From NCBI GenBank assembly GCA_947500295.1, contig CANMRM010000001.1:372001-436000 (forward strand): a stretch of DNA of 64,000 nt, given 5' to 3'. Origin of the DNA: an uncultured Kordiimonas sp. (lineage in GTDB: Bacteria > Pseudomonadota > Alphaproteobacteria > Sphingomonadales > Kordiimonadaceae). The translations under genes were made by a program, and so were the position numbers. The notes under the pieces are model-generated. The model did no database searches. It saw nothing but the letters and a program-made list of their open reading frames with translations, and had not been told where the DNA came from. This document shows, piece by piece, positions 25,701 to 35,530 of this stretch; positions within the stretch are counted from its first letter, which is position 1, and each line of letters opens with the position of its first letter.

Positions 25701-26135
25701 CTACTGCTCAGCACTTGTTTGTTCAAGCCACTCACGGGTGCAGGCTTCCACATCTGTATCCTGGCCGTTTCGCAGGCGCGCATTTAGCCACTCAGCCCTG
25801 AAATGGTCGCCGTTTTCAGGCTCGTAAAAAACCACTTCGACGACGCAGTGGGGCGTCTCAAAAATCATCACCTGAACATTTTCGTCACGCCGTACAAGTG
25901 TTGGTGCCCCCATATAAGCGATGACGTCGGCGGGCGTTTGGTCCTGCATGCGCTCCAGGTTGACGATTAGCGGTTCTGCCTCAGGTTCCGGCGCTGGCTC
26001 AAGGGGTTGGCTTTGTTCGGGCTCTGTCACCGGCACGGGCTCGGGCGCAGGGGCTGTTTGTGTGGGTTCAGGCGCCGGCGCAGTTGTACAGGCAGCCAGC
26101 AACGATGCGAATATAATTGCAATTGCTGGCCGCAT
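25701..26135 (-). CDS. Pro/Glu-rich lipoprotein
   Basis: The 144-residue product has a lipobox (SLLAAC, Cys16), then a low-complexity region of PEP repeats (about 18-55: PAPEPTQTAPAPEPVPVTEP and so on), likely a spacer reaching from the membrane, and a small C-terminal domain (about 58-140, QTPADVIAYMGAPTLVRRDE). The latter resembles the SmpA/BamE-like fold seen in assembly lipoproteins, a tentative match. Its ATG is one base from the stop of the EI24 gene (TAATG). Confidence 0.75.
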   Translation of the reverse strand: MRPAIAIIFASLLAACTTAPAPEPTQTAPAPEPVPVTEPEQSQPLEPAPEPEAEPLIVNLERMQDQTPADVIAYMGAPTLVRRDENVQVMIFETPHCVVEVVFYEPENGDHFRAEWLNARLRNGQDTDVEACTREWLEQTSAEQ

Positions 26136-26866
26136 TAGACAGTGCCCCTGCTCGGCGTTGTGGGTCCGCTACGCTCTGGAACGCCGAGCTGATGCACGAT
26201 GTGGGTCATGATGGCTGCGCCAAGGATGGGAGCAAGAATATTCAGGAAGGGCACAAGAAACATTCCGGCAATAAGGGCTCCTACAACGAATATCTTGCCA
26301 CTATAGATTATTCGGGTCTCCTTTACTCTTCGACGGTCAATGTGGCGAATCGCAACCATCTCATAATATTCACGTCCAAGCAGATAGCCGTTGATTGCGA
26401 CAAAAAGAGCAAGGGCCCCTGTGCCTGCGGTAAAGAAAAAGAGCAGCAGGTAAGGGAAAAGGGCGAGCAGATTGATCAATATCATCATGAGCGTCAGTTT
26501 CGCAGCACTGATGATGATATCAGCGACAGGCACCTTTCGGGTACCGCGCCTGTTTGGATAATACTCGTCCTCGACAGCGCCCGCAATCTGGTCTGCGAGC
26601 ACCCCCATCACCATGGTCACGATACCAGGAAACAGCAGATAGGAGCCAACAGTCACCACAGCCCAGAAGCCTGCGCTCGCGATCCAGTCGCCAAATTCGT
26701 CAAGCCATTCCCAGCCGAAAACCATGCTTTCGGGCCAATAGGCATTAAGTGCAAATGTTAACAAGGCAAGTGTTGCTGCCGCCGCACTGATGGCTGTCAG
26801 GAAAACACTGCGAAATTTCGGATGCAGCAATTGTTGCCAGCTGCGATTGATCGATAATGCGATCAT
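26135..26866 (-). CDS. EI24/CysZ-family membrane protein
   Basis: The 243-residue protein has several membrane spans (about 24-42, 66-95, 130-170, 205-232) and the EI24 domain pattern: SWQQLLHPKFRSVF, LFPGIVTMVMGVLADQIAGAVE, NGYLLGREYYEMVAIRH and LVPFLNILAPILGAAIMTHI. EI24 covers sulfate-uptake CysZ and relatives of unknown role; no sulfur genes are near, so I do not use cysZ. It is coupled to the downstream lipoprotein. Confidence 0.85.
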   Translation of the reverse strand: MIALSINRSWQQLLHPKFRSVFLTAISAAAATLALLTFALNAYWPESMVFGWEWLDEFGDWIASAGFWAVVTVGSYLLFPGIVTMVMGVLADQIAGAVEDEYYPNRRGTRKVPVADIIISAAKLTLMMILINLLALFPYLLLFFFTAGTGALALFVAINGYLLGREYYEMVAIRHIDRRRVKETRIIYSGKIFVVGALIAGMFLVPFLNILAPILGAAIMTHIVHQLGVPERSGPTTPSRGTV

Positions 26867-27010
26867 GGGGTCCTCACTGTCATTGCGCTGATCTTGTTAA
26901 GCCAGCTTTTACTTTCTGCATAGATAAGTAAAGGTAAAGAGGCTTGCAATCCCCCGAACGCTTTCTATGGTGCCGGGCAGAGAGCTCTGGCGCAACAGGA
27001 AGGACGCTTT

Positions 27011-28000
27011 ATGGCCGACGGTGCAAAAGTAGTGTGCATGGGAAATGCGATTGTGGATATCATTGCTCGCGTGGATGATGCATTTCTGGAAAAGCATGAT
27101 CGAGAGAAAGGCGCGATGCTGTTGGTAGATGCAGACACGTCTGCCCGAATCTATGACGACATGCCGCCCGCCGTTGAGCGTTCGGGTGGGTCCGCGGGCA
27201 ATACAGCAGCGGGGATCGCGAATTTTGGCGGTAGTGCCGGATATATTGGAAAAGTGCATGATGATCAGCTGGGTACAGTATTCCGGCATGACATTCGCGC
27301 CGCAGGCGTGCAGTTCAATACTAAGGCCGCATCTGAAGGGGCGCCGACAGCAACCAGCATGATTCTCGTAACGCCTGATGCGCAGCGCACGATGAACACC
27401 TTTCTGGGTGCCTGCACAGAAATTTCCGAGGCAGATGTAGTCGAGGAAGAAATTGCGGCGGCAGAGATTTTGTATGTCGAAGGCTATCTGTGGGATACGC
27501 CGCCGATGAAGGCTGCGGTGCTGAAGGCAATGGATCTGGCAATTAAAAACGGCACAAAAGTGTCGCTCACTTTGTCAGACAGTTTTTGTGTGGATCGCTT
27601 CCGCGACGAGTTCCGCGACCTCGTGGAGAACAAGGTGGACATCCTGTTTGCCAATGAAGCCGAGATCGTTTCCCTGTATCAGGTGGACAGCTTTGAAGAA
27701 GCTGTTTTGCAGCTGAAGAAACACGTCCGGCTTGCCGCTTTGACCCGAAGCGAAAAAGGATCCCTCCTCATGACCACCGATCAGTCGGTTGCCGTGCAGG
27801 CGTTTCCATCGGATGTAGTGGATACAACAGGTGCTGGAGACCTGTATGCTGCGGGTGTTTTGTATGGTCTTACAAGCGGACATGGCCTTGAGGTGAGTGG
27901 CAAGCTCGGTAGTCTGGCAGCGGCGGAGGTGATCTCGCATTTGGGTGCCCGACCGGAAGTCAGCCTCGAGCAAATCGCCAGGGAAAAGCTCGGGCTTTAG
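27011..28000 (+). CDS. PfkB-family carbohydrate/nucleoside kinase (adenosine-kinase-like)
   Basis: The 329-residue protein begins VVCMGNAIVDIIARVDD and has GGSAGNTAAGIANFGG (substrate/lid region) and the ribokinase signature DTTGAGDLYAAGVLYG with the catalytic Asp. Alphaproteobacterial proteins of this type are annotated adenosine kinase, but ribose or fructose kinases share these motifs. Its start is unusually clear (AGGAAGGACGC before ATG). It is a single gene, convergent with htpX. Confidence 0.88.
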   Translation: MADGAKVVCMGNAIVDIIARVDDAFLEKHDREKGAMLLVDADTSARIYDDMPPAVERSGGSAGNTAAGIANFGGSAGYIGKVHDDQLGTVFRHDIRAAGVQFNTKAASEGAPTATSMILVTPDAQRTMNTFLGACTEISEADVVEEEIAAAEILYVEGYLWDTPPMKAAVLKAMDLAIKNGTKVSLTLSDSFCVDRFRDEFRDLVENKVDILFANEAEIVSLYQVDSFEEAVLQLKKHVRLAALTRSEKGSLLMTTDQSVAVQAFPSDVVDTTGAGDLYAAGVLYGLTSGHGLEVSGKLGSLAAAEVISHLGARPEVSLEQIAREKLGL

Positions 28001-28057
28001 GCGAGAGTTTGTCTCCAGCGGTTATCCCAAGGACTGTCCCGGTCACTATGCCAGTGG

Positions 28058-28990
28058 CTATCCCCAGGGCCCACGGCCAGATCGTGTGCGGCCGCTATGA
28101 GGTACGCTGGAGCGCCCTGTGCGGCCCGCACCAAGGTTCATGGCACCAGGCGGTGTGCCGCCAGCCATCTCGGAAAGCCGCCGAATGCGCTCTTCCACTC
28201 TGGGGTGAGTGGAAAACAGGCTGTCCAGTTTCAGCCCATGAAGCGGGTTGACGATAAAAAGATGTGCTGTGGCCGGATTGGCCTCTGCTTCCCGGTTGTC
28301 AATTGTGCTCGCGCCCTGTTGCAACTTGCCGAGAGCGCTTGCAAGTGCCATCGGGTTCCCGCAAATTTCTGCGCCGGTTTTATCTGCTGCATACTCGCGC
28401 GTGCGTGAGATTGCCATCTGCACCAGCATGGCAGCCAGCGGCGCCAAAATGATCAGCAGAATAGTACCCACAAGCCCTAACGCATTGTTGCGATTGCCGC
28501 CAAAAAACAGACCGAACTGCGCGAGCATGGAAATGGCACCCGCTAGTGTTGCCGTGATTGTCATGGTGAGCGTATCGCGGTTTTTTACATGCGCCAGCTC
28601 GTGAGCCATCACTGCTTCAATTTCTGCGCGGTTAAGCAGTTTCAGGAGACCGCTGGTTGCTGCCACGGCAGCATTTTGCGGGTTCCGCCCCGTGGCGAAC
28701 GCGTTTGGTTGCGGGTTATCGATAATGTAGACCTTTGGGTAGGGCAGGCCGGCGCGCACCGATAGTTGCTCAACGATGCTGACCAGTTGCGGGGCGCTCC
28801 TGGCGTCCACCTGTCGGGCGCCGTACATTTTCAGTACAACCTTGTCCGCGTTCCAGTAGGCAAACAGATTGGTGCAAAGCGCAAACAGAAGCGCAATCAT
28901 CATACCTGCTTCGCCGCCTATCAGTGCACCGACAGCCATAAAAAGGGCTGTCATTGAAGCCATCAGGAGCGCCGTTCTTAGAGAACTCAT
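28058..28990 (-). CDS. htpX: Membrane zinc metalloprotease HtpX
   Basis: HtpX degrades misfolded inner-membrane proteins with FtsH. The 310-residue M48 protein has two N-terminal spans (about 8-50), the zinc site [10 protein letters not shown] (HExxH), two further spans (about 150-200) and the glutamate ligand in [16 protein letters not shown]. The C-terminal tail is Gly/Arg-rich and probably disordered. Heat or envelope stress usually induces it; no sigma-32 promoter was sought in detail. Confidence 0.95.
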   Translation of the reverse strand: MSSLRTALLMASMTALFMAVGALIGGEAGMMIALLFALCTNLFAYWNADKVVLKMYGARQVDARSAPQLVSIVEQLSVRAGLPYPKVYIIDNPQPNAFATGRNPQNAAVAATSGLLKLLNRAEIEAVMAHELAHVKNRDTLTMTITATLAGAISMLAQFGLFFGGNRNNALGLVGTILLIILAPLAAMLVQMAISRTREYAADKTGAEICGNPMALASALGKLQQGASTIDNREAEANPATAHLFIVNPLHGLKLDSLFSTHPRVEERIRRLSEMAGGTPPGAMNLGAGRTGRSSVPHSGRTRSGRGPWG

Positions 28991-29151
28991 TGTTTGTTCC
29001 GGCTGTCTATGGGTTGATGTCGTTTCATCTCATTTTTCTTGCTACAGTAGATGGTGCTTTGGCAATCAGGGTTCAAGTTGCTCGCAAAAGCGACGAATGC
29101 TGAGTATGTAGAGTTGGGGCTGTGGGTGGCGCCCCTGTTAAGTGGATGGCA

Positions 29152-30081
29152 ATGACCGAAATACATCAAGATACAGAAGGGGCGGCTAATGAACCCGGCT
29201 CCCGGCAGGCAGGCTTGCTTGAGACGTTGCGTCCGGTCCTGGTTTTTGTTGCCCTGGCGGCTGTTCTGGCGGCGATTGCCTACTATTTTGTCATCGAGCA
29301 CGGGCTGCGGCGCTATTATGTCGCCTTCTTGATGTGGACACCCGGGCTGGCGGTTTTTGCGGGCGCGCGTCTCGGATTTATTAGCTTGAACACCCTTGGT
29401 TGGCGCTGGCCCGCGGGGCGCTGGATCATACTTGCATACCTGCTACCGGTCCTATACGGGCTGATCGCCTATGCCATCATCTGGGGTGGCGGATTTGGTG
29501 GTCTCCTGGATGCAAAGTTCATTCAGGAAGTCAGTTATTTCCTTGGGCTGGACGGGTGGTCAGAAGCCGCGACGATCGCGTTCGGGGTCGTGATGTTTGG
29601 TACGGTCGGCATGATCTGGCACATGGCGACCGCACTTGGAGAGGAGATTGGCTGGCGCGGATACCTGACGCCAACGCTCCTGAAGGTCTGGTCATTTCCT
29701 CTTGCATCCCTGGCAGTTGGCCTTCTTTGGGCCACATGGCATGTGCCGATCATCTTTTTCACCAGCTACAATGCAGGCCCGAGTGCACTTGAAGTTCAGA
29801 TGGTGAACTACACTGTGATGACGGTTGGGCTTTCCTTCATCATGACTTACCTGCGCCTTCGTTCCGAGAGTTTGTGGCCTGCGGTAGTTCTGCATGCGGC
29901 ACATAATATTTATGTGCTCACGATCATGCAGCCGATGACCATTCAGTACCGGGAAACCTGGCGCTATGCCAGCGAGTTCGGCTTTATCCTGCCGGTTGTC
30001 ATTTTGCTATTTGGCCTTATTTTCTGGCGCAAGGCAGTTCGTGAAGGCATCACGGGCAACAGTGGCATTACAAAGGCTTGA
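29152..30081 (+). CDS. CPBP-family intramembrane metalloprotease
   Basis: The product (309 residues from the ATG at 29152; an ATG at 29146 is also possible) has about eight membrane segments and the CPBP motifs: EEIGWRGYLTP (EExxxR), WATWHVPIIFF and HAAHN. This family includes type II CAAX proteases and bacteriocin self-immunity proteins. There is no bacteriocin locus here. It ends four bases before the SDHAF4 gene, so the two may be co-transcribed. Confidence 0.87.
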   Translation: MTEIHQDTEGAANEPGSRQAGLLETLRPVLVFVALAAVLAAIAYYFVIEHGLRRYYVAFLMWTPGLAVFAGARLGFISLNTLGWRWPAGRWIILAYLLPVLYGLIAYAIIWGGGFGGLLDAKFIQEVSYFLGLDGWSEAATIAFGVVMFGTVGMIWHMATALGEEIGWRGYLTPTLLKVWSFPLASLAVGLLWATWHVPIIFFTSYNAGPSALEVQMVNYTVMTVGLSFIMTYLRLRSESLWPAVVLHAAHNIYVLTIMQPMTIQYRETWRYASEFGFILPVVILLFGLIFWRKAVREGITGNSGITKA

Positions 30082-30084
30082 CCC

Positions 30085-30255
30085 ATGAGCGAACAGATCA
30101 ATCAAGGTGACGAGGCAGAGGTCGCCGACAAGGCTTCCGAGACACAATCGTCTGCCAACGATGAAAAAACGCCCAAGGAAATTGGTGGCCGCAAAGGCCC
30201 TGAACCGACACGCTATGGTGATTGGGAAAAGAACGGCCTGATTTCAGACTTCTAG
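30085..30255 (+). CDS. SDHAF4/DUF1674 family protein (succinate dehydrogenase assembly)
   Basis: This 56-codon gene falls below common length limits. The C-terminal half ([20 protein letters not shown], then GLISDF) is the DUF1674 signature, shared with mitochondrial SDH assembly factor 4, which binds flavinylated SdhA. The N-terminal half is acidic and disordered. It starts four bases after the CPBP protease stop. The sdh operon is not in the window. The role in bacteria is inferred from the mitochondrial homologue. Confidence 0.88.
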   Translation: MSEQINQGDEAEVADKASETQSSANDEKTPKEIGGRKGPEPTRYGDWEKNGLISDF

Positions 30256-30341
30256 ACCCCTTTTTGCTTTGAAGCAGTAAACTACGCTGCAATTTTTTGT
30301 GTCGCGCGGTCCGCTTGCCCATTGGTCAACATGAATGGTCG

Positions 30342-32105
30342 TCAGGTTGTGAGCCCGTCTTCTGCTGGTGACGGTTCGTCCTGGTTTATTCCTGATTCAA
30401 GCTCGCTCTCATCATCGCCGTCCTGTGCGTGAATGGCTGCTTTTTCCAGGAGGTCACGGAAAGCCAGCAGTTCTGCCTCTGCCTGCTTTCTGCCCATACC
30501 TGTTATCAAGCCTTCGGTGAAACCCGGTTGGCGCATATAAACCCGGACATGCTGCTCTGCGGATTCCCGGCAACTGCCGGACGTAAAATACCCATCAGCC
30601 AGCATCAACAGGATCTTTCGTGATTTGTCCTGCAGGCTGATATCAAGTTGATGGATCTTCTTCAAAATCTGCGTGTTATCGAGGATGGTCTGGCAGAATT
30701 GGTCAAGCTTGCTGGCTATCTTGCGCTTGTACATTTCAGAGAGTTCTGCATTCAGAACGCGCTTCTGCAGCTGCACAAGGTCGGTCATGCGCTGGGTTGG
30801 ATTGCTGTCGAGCCCCATGAAGATCGATTCATATTCAGGCCGGGACAGAATAGGCAGGATGAAGTTCGCCACGACCCGTTTGTTGCTGTCACCAACGGTT
30901 ACGGCCTCCAGGTCCAGCAGGCTGTTCACCTGATCGACAGGATTTTGAAAGTTTGCCAGCATTTCCGCGATCGACTGGCTGTTGATCAGCCTGCCTGCCC
31001 GCGCGCGCAAGGCGTCCATCGCATGATCGAGGGTATGAAGGTCGGTGTGCAGGCCTTCCAGCGCCTGACCCAGAGCGGCCAGTGCTTTCAACTGAAGGGT
31101 CAACGACGTGCTGCCGATGGGCTTGGGCGCTTCAATCTCGTGCTTGAGGCGTTCCATCAAAACATACGCGCTGCGGGGCAAATGGTTTTCTGCAAGGAAT
31201 CCGTTCAGTCGCAACACCTCTTCACTGAACCGAGGCGACGTTTCATCTTCCCCCATCAGATTAAGTTCGCCTTTCTGGAAATAAGCGAGCTCCATCATGA
31301 ATGCACCGCGATCTTCTTTTTCTCCCATCAGCTGCACCAGCACCTGCTCATGCATCAGGAATTCGGAGATCAGCTGGTCCAGAATTTCCATTACCCACTG
31401 TGGACGGTCTGCCGTGAGAAAAATGATAATGCGCCCGATCTTGTCACTCAGCGTCACGGCCGGGCGCAAATATTCGACAATGGAGCAGGTCAGCAGAAAT
31501 TTTTTGTTGGGCTTGTCTTGGAGGTCAGTGATCAGAGGCGCCAGGCGTCCTGTTTCCAGTGAGGGGATGCTATCTTTGGTCGATTTCATGATGTCGATTG
31601 ACACATCAATGACCTTGTAGATTTTTCGCATGCGCTCCTGGATGGAGCCTTCCTCGGATTCAAAGGCAACAGCGGTGCGTTGCACGGCGTTCTGGAGACG
31701 CGTGCCGGCGTTATACAGCTTGTAATAATGATCGAGGGAATGCAGCAGTTCGGTTGGTGTGATCCGCCATTCCGCAAGGCTTGCGTGCATCAGGTCCCAG
31801 ATCGAGCGACGCCCATCGTGGCTATAGAGGTCATCGGGTGTCAGGCAGGGCGAAATGGTGCCCGTTTCGTCATACTTCGATTTCTTGCGATTGCTGCCTC
31901 TGGCATAAATCTCGACTGAGGTAATGTCATTCTCGGATTTGTCGAAACTTTCCTTAAGAACCCGCACCCCGGAATACTGACGCGTTTTCCAAAGGGTTTC
32001 AGCCATCTGCGTGGCGGATTCCCGATCTTTTTTGACGTCGAGAATGGTCCAGCCGCTGCCGCGCCGGCCTAAAATTTCATAATGAATATTTACACCGTAT
32101 GCCAA
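30342..32105 (-). CDS. Large helical cytoplasmic protein of unknown function
   Basis: With a TTG start at 32105 (GGGGG five bases upstream) the protein is 587 residues and opens AYGVNIHYEILGRRGSGWT, an opening I have seen in other alphaproteobacterial hypotheticals. A GTG at 32126 gives 594 residues. It is predicted helical throughout (many heptad-like runs between about 130 and 540), acidic at the end (QDGDDESELESG), with no signal peptide or membrane span. A cyclic-nucleotide or kinase domain is not evident. Monocistronic, function unknown. Confidence 0.75.
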   Translation of the reverse strand: MAYGVNIHYEILGRRGSGWTILDVKKDRESATQMAETLWKTRQYSGVRVLKESFDKSENDITSVEIYARGSNRKKSKYDETGTISPCLTPDDLYSHDGRRSIWDLMHASLAEWRITPTELLHSLDHYYKLYNAGTRLQNAVQRTAVAFESEEGSIQERMRKIYKVIDVSIDIMKSTKDSIPSLETGRLAPLITDLQDKPNKKFLLTCSIVEYLRPAVTLSDKIGRIIIFLTADRPQWVMEILDQLISEFLMHEQVLVQLMGEKEDRGAFMMELAYFQKGELNLMGEDETSPRFSEEVLRLNGFLAENHLPRSAYVLMERLKHEIEAPKPIGSTSLTLQLKALAALGQALEGLHTDLHTLDHAMDALRARAGRLINSQSIAEMLANFQNPVDQVNSLLDLEAVTVGDSNKRVVANFILPILSRPEYESIFMGLDSNPTQRMTDLVQLQKRVLNAELSEMYKRKIASKLDQFCQTILDNTQILKKIHQLDISLQDKSRKILLMLADGYFTSGSCRESAEQHVRVYMRQPGFTEGLITGMGRKQAEAELLAFRDLLEKAAIHAQDGDDESELESGINQDEPSPAEDGLTT

Positions 32106-32256
32106 CTTGACCCCCGTCCAAAGCACACTTGAAAATCGCCCGTAGCCATTCAGGCGACGGTCATCTTTTATGCTTTTCCACCAAAAGCGTTAAGAAACAG
32201 TGTTTTTTTATTAAAAATAGGCCTAAGGAAAGCGGTCTCACTGCCTGAGGACAGCA

Positions 32257-33492
32257 ATGAAATTCATTCTGCAAAATGGCCGCTTTCTGGGTTTTGGCGT
32301 TCTGCTCGCGTTTCTGTCGAGTTTTGGCCAGACCTATTTCATTGGTGTTTACAGGCCGCCCATTGCAGAAGAATTTGGCCTCAGCAACAGCGATTTTGGT
32401 TTTTATTATCTGATGGTTACGATTGTTAGCGCCATTGGACTAAACCGCCTTGGACACATAATAGATAGGGTCGCTCTGGTGCCCTATACCATGGTCTTGA
32501 TGGTAGCCACCGCGCTTGCCTGTGTCGCTGTTGGTTTTTCTCATGCCTTCGCCGCCGTGATTGTTGCCTTAATGGCGGTACGTCTGATGGGCCAGGGCAT
32601 GCTCACCCATGCCGCCATGACCAGCATGTCCCGCTACTATGACCGAAACCGCGGCCTCGCGGTTGCCATTGCCGGCCTTGGTTTTCCGCTTGGGCAGGCG
32701 ATTTTGCCTCCGCTTGCGGTGTGGCTCATGGGCTCTCATAGCTGGCGCACTGGCTGGCTTATGTTTTCCGTGGCCCTTATCATCATCGCATTGCCGCTGG
32801 TTTTGTGGCTTCTGAAAGGCCAGCAGACCCGCCATCAGGCCTGGCTGGCACAACAGGACGCCGACAAAAACGCAGCACCTGATTCCGATGGCCTGCATCA
32901 GCGGCGGCGCGATGTACTCCGGGATCAACGCTTCTATTTGATGTTGCCGGCATTGATCGCCGGTCCCTTCTGGATCACAGCCGCTTTCTTTTTTGCCGCG
33001 GAGTTCGGGGCGCACGCGGATATGTCGCTCTCCGACTATACCCGGTTCTATGGCTACTATGCTGCGGGATCAATCGCTGCGCCTTTTCTGGGTGGTCTGC
33101 TGGTAGACAGGTTCGGCGGTCGTCATCTGATGCCGCTTTACCCCCCCTTGTTTGGCCTTTCGCTGCTGGCAATTATGATTGCGCCACACGCATCAGGGGT
33201 GACAGCTTTCATGGTGCTTATGGGGCTGGGTGCGGGCATCACGCTGCCCATCAATAATGCGGTCTGGGCGGAGCTTTACGGCACACGCTTTTTGGGGGAA
33301 ATCAAGTCGCTCGCCACATCACTTGTGGTGGTTTCGACCGCGCTTGCACCTCTCCTGGTTGGCATATTGCTTGATGCTGGTGTCTCTCTGACGTCGGTGA
33401 TGCTTTACGGTGCGATATACTGCTTCCTGGCGACTCTGCTGGTAGCGCCGGTGGCGCTTCAATCCGGAATGTCGCCTTTTTCACGCAAGTAG
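32257..33492 (+). CDS. MFS transporter
   Basis: The 411-residue protein has 12 hydrophobic spans, the loop-2-3 region LNRLGHIIDRVALVPYTMV and RYYDRNRGLAVAIAGLGFPLGQAI in TM5, which resembles the oxalate/formate antiporter-type MFS. AGGACAGCA lies before the ATG. Its 3' end overlaps the convergent SDR gene by 34 bases. The substrate is unknown. Confidence 0.9.
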   Translation: MKFILQNGRFLGFGVLLAFLSSFGQTYFIGVYRPPIAEEFGLSNSDFGFYYLMVTIVSAIGLNRLGHIIDRVALVPYTMVLMVATALACVAVGFSHAFAAVIVALMAVRLMGQGMLTHAAMTSMSRYYDRNRGLAVAIAGLGFPLGQAILPPLAVWLMGSHSWRTGWLMFSVALIIIALPLVLWLLKGQQTRHQAWLAQQDADKNAAPDSDGLHQRRRDVLRDQRFYLMLPALIAGPFWITAAFFFAAEFGAHADMSLSDYTRFYGYYAAGSIAAPFLGGLLVDRFGGRHLMPLYPPLFGLSLLAIMIAPHASGVTAFMVLMGLGAGITLPINNAVWAELYGTRFLGEIKSLATSLVVVSTALAPLLVGILLDAGVSLTSVMLYGAIYCFLATLLVAPVALQSGMSPFSRK

Positions 33493-34442
33493 GCGATTGC
33501 CTCGTCGACAGACTGTTCCAGCGGCACATCCCGGTATCCGAGCTCTTTGATCGCCTTGTCATAATTAACAGTGTAGCTCTGGCAGGCAAAATAAGCTTCT
33601 TCAACTGTCACCTGCGGTCGCTTGCCGGTGATGCGGGAAATCAGGTGCATAACTCTGGCCAAAGCTTTCAGAAGCCAGGGCGCTATCGGCTTTTTAGGAG
33701 GGGATTTGCCGAGCCTGGCGGCCGCCAGGCTCAAAAACTCATGGAACGTCGCATAGGGGCCGCCAAGGATATAATTCTGGCCGGTTTTGCCGCGCTTGTA
33801 GGCGGCAAGTGCGCCCTCTGCTACCGCGCGGCCATTGGCAAAATTGCCATTGCCAGGCGGCACTGCGGGCAGGGTGCCGTCGGCAACCATTTGGATCATG
33901 CGCACCCAGTTCTGGTCGTCATAGCGCCCTACAACGTCGGTCGGGTTGACAATGACGGCGTCCAGGCCGCGATCAGTAGCTTCCTTGACCTTGCGTTCAG
34001 CATAAGCCTTGGTGTGCACATAGCTGACCCAGCTCATGGCACCTTGTCGAGGTGTGTCGTCGCTTATTGTTTCGTCATGTTCACCGTAAGCAACGATAGA
34101 CGACACATGCACCATGCGCCGAGCGCCTTTGTCCACCACCGCCTGCAGCAGTGTGGCGGTGCCCTCCACATTTGTCCGATATTGCCTGTCGTTATCCTTT
34201 GACCAGGTGCCGACGTCAGCCGCTACGTGAAAAACGCAATCGACACCTTCGGGCATGGCATCCCGCATAGACAGGGGTTCGGTCAGGTCCGCCTGGCGAA
34301 CCTCAACGTCGTCTGGGAGTAATTTCGTGGCCTTTTCCAGCGAACGGACGGCTGCAATGATATGCCAGCCATCTTCGCGCAAAACATCGACAAGATGTCG
34401 CCCAACAAACCCGGTTGCACCGGTGACAAACGCTGTTGGCAT
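33459..34442 (-). CDS. NAD(P)-dependent epimerase/reductase, extended SDR
   Basis: The 327-residue protein has the N-terminal GATGFVGRHLV (Gly-rich NAD(P) loop), FHVAADVGTW, the catalytic YVHTK (YxxxK) after HVSSIVAYG, and NPTDVVGRYD. The pattern is of the dihydroflavonol-4-reductase/hopanoid-associated HpnA branch. HpnA-type genes often lie in hopanoid clusters, but none of the others is here, so no symbol is given. Confidence 0.9.
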   Translation of the reverse strand: MPTAFVTGATGFVGRHLVDVLREDGWHIIAAVRSLEKATKLLPDDVEVRQADLTEPLSMRDAMPEGVDCVFHVAADVGTWSKDNDRQYRTNVEGTATLLQAVVDKGARRMVHVSSIVAYGEHDETISDDTPRQGAMSWVSYVHTKAYAERKVKEATDRGLDAVIVNPTDVVGRYDDQNWVRMIQMVADGTLPAVPPGNGNFANGRAVAEGALAAYKRGKTGQNYILGGPYATFHEFLSLAAARLGKSPPKKPIAPWLLKALARVMHLISRITGKRPQVTVEEAYFACQSYTVNYDKAIKELGYRDVPLEQSVDEAIAYLREKGDIPD

Positions 34443-34540
34443 AGGCCTCCTCTATTTTTTCCCTTGTCAGCCAATGGTTACACCGCTAGATGACAGGCCA
34501 ATTTATTGGGGGCCTGAAACCTTGCGGATTGGATGATATT

Positions 34541-35527
34541 ATGAGCAGGCAAAATTTGAAACATGTCAAGGCACTGGCTGCCTCGGCAATAGTGGCGAGT
34601 TGTATTTTTTCTCCTTCGGCGCTGGCGGATACGCCTGCGGGGCTTGAAGACATGCTGAAAACGGCGGTTGCAAACGGGGATGAAGCACTGTTTGACACGC
34701 TGGTGGGAACGGCCCTCAAAACTTGGCCAGCAAGCCGGCTGGACATTCTGCAGGCTGCTGCCGCTATCGAGCCAAACTGGATTGAGAGTGACTTTGCACA
34801 GGAAGTGGCTGACGCCAAAGCTGCGGCTGAAGAAGCAGAGCGCAAATCACGCGCGCGCGGCCTCCTCTATTTTCTTGATCCGTCGCTCTGGAACACGACA
34901 GCTCAGTTTGGTGCGGCAACCAGTACCGGTGATACCGACGAGCAGTCTGTTGCGCTGGGCATCGCAATGAGCCGTGATTTTGGTGACAAGTGGGAACATG
35001 ACTTTAATCTGGATTTCGACTTCGCCCGTAGCCAGGGTGCAACTACTCGCCGCCGGATCCTGACGCGGCTAAATACGACCTACAAGGCGTGGGACGACTT
35101 GTTTTTGTCGAACTATTTTGAAGCAGATTTCAATCGCTTCTCCGGTTTTGACTACAGGTTGCTCGACAGTGTGGCTCTCGGCGTGAGGCTGGTTGACACA
35201 GATCGCCAGAAACTGCGGCTTGAGGGCGGGCCGGGTGTTCGTCTCAACAAGTTTGAAGATGATGGTTCCACATCAACAGAGTTTCTGGGCCGCGTTTCAT
35301 CCACCTATGAGTTGAAGCTTACGGACAATATTGACTTCAAGGATCAGGCTTCGATGATTTTTGGTACGGGGTCGATCACGTTTGATAACCGTGCAACATT
35401 CGGCGCGCAGATCAACTCGAGCCTTGCTGCAAGGCTGTCGTTTCAGGTGCAGTATGATTCTGATACGCCGGTTGACGCGGCTGCATGGGATACGCTGACC
35501 CGGGCGACCCTTGTCTATAAGTTCTAG
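34541..35527 (+). CDS. DUF481 outer-membrane protein
   Basis: The 328-residue product has a signal peptide (1-30, ending SPSALAD), a helical linker (about 40-110, AKAAAEEAERKSR), and a beta-barrel-like domain in which alternating strands end with the terminal aromatic (...ATLVYKF). This is the DUF481/YdiY pattern. In gammaproteobacteria YdiY is acid-inducible; the role here is unknown. The ATG at 34541 gives a better signal peptide than the longer frame at 34490. It converges on the yjbQ remnant. Confidence 0.82.
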   Translation: MSRQNLKHVKALAASAIVASCIFSPSALADTPAGLEDMLKTAVANGDEALFDTLVGTALKTWPASRLDILQAAAAIEPNWIESDFAQEVADAKAAAEEAERKSRARGLLYFLDPSLWNTTAQFGAATSTGDTDEQSVALGIAMSRDFGDKWEHDFNLDFDFARSQGATTRRRILTRLNTTYKAWDDLFLSNYFEADFNRFSGFDYRLLDSVALGVRLVDTDRQKLRLEGGPGVRLNKFEDDGSTSTEFLGRVSSTYELKLTDNIDFKDQASMIFGTGSITFDNRATFGAQINSSLAARLSFQVQYDSDTPVDAAAWDTLTRATLVYKF

Positions 35528-35530
35528 GCG

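Noticed and set aside
30648-31562. 304-residue plus-strand open frame
   Set aside because: It lies antisense to the 587-residue helical protein and has shadow composition (His/Gln/Phe-rich) and no ribosome-binding site.
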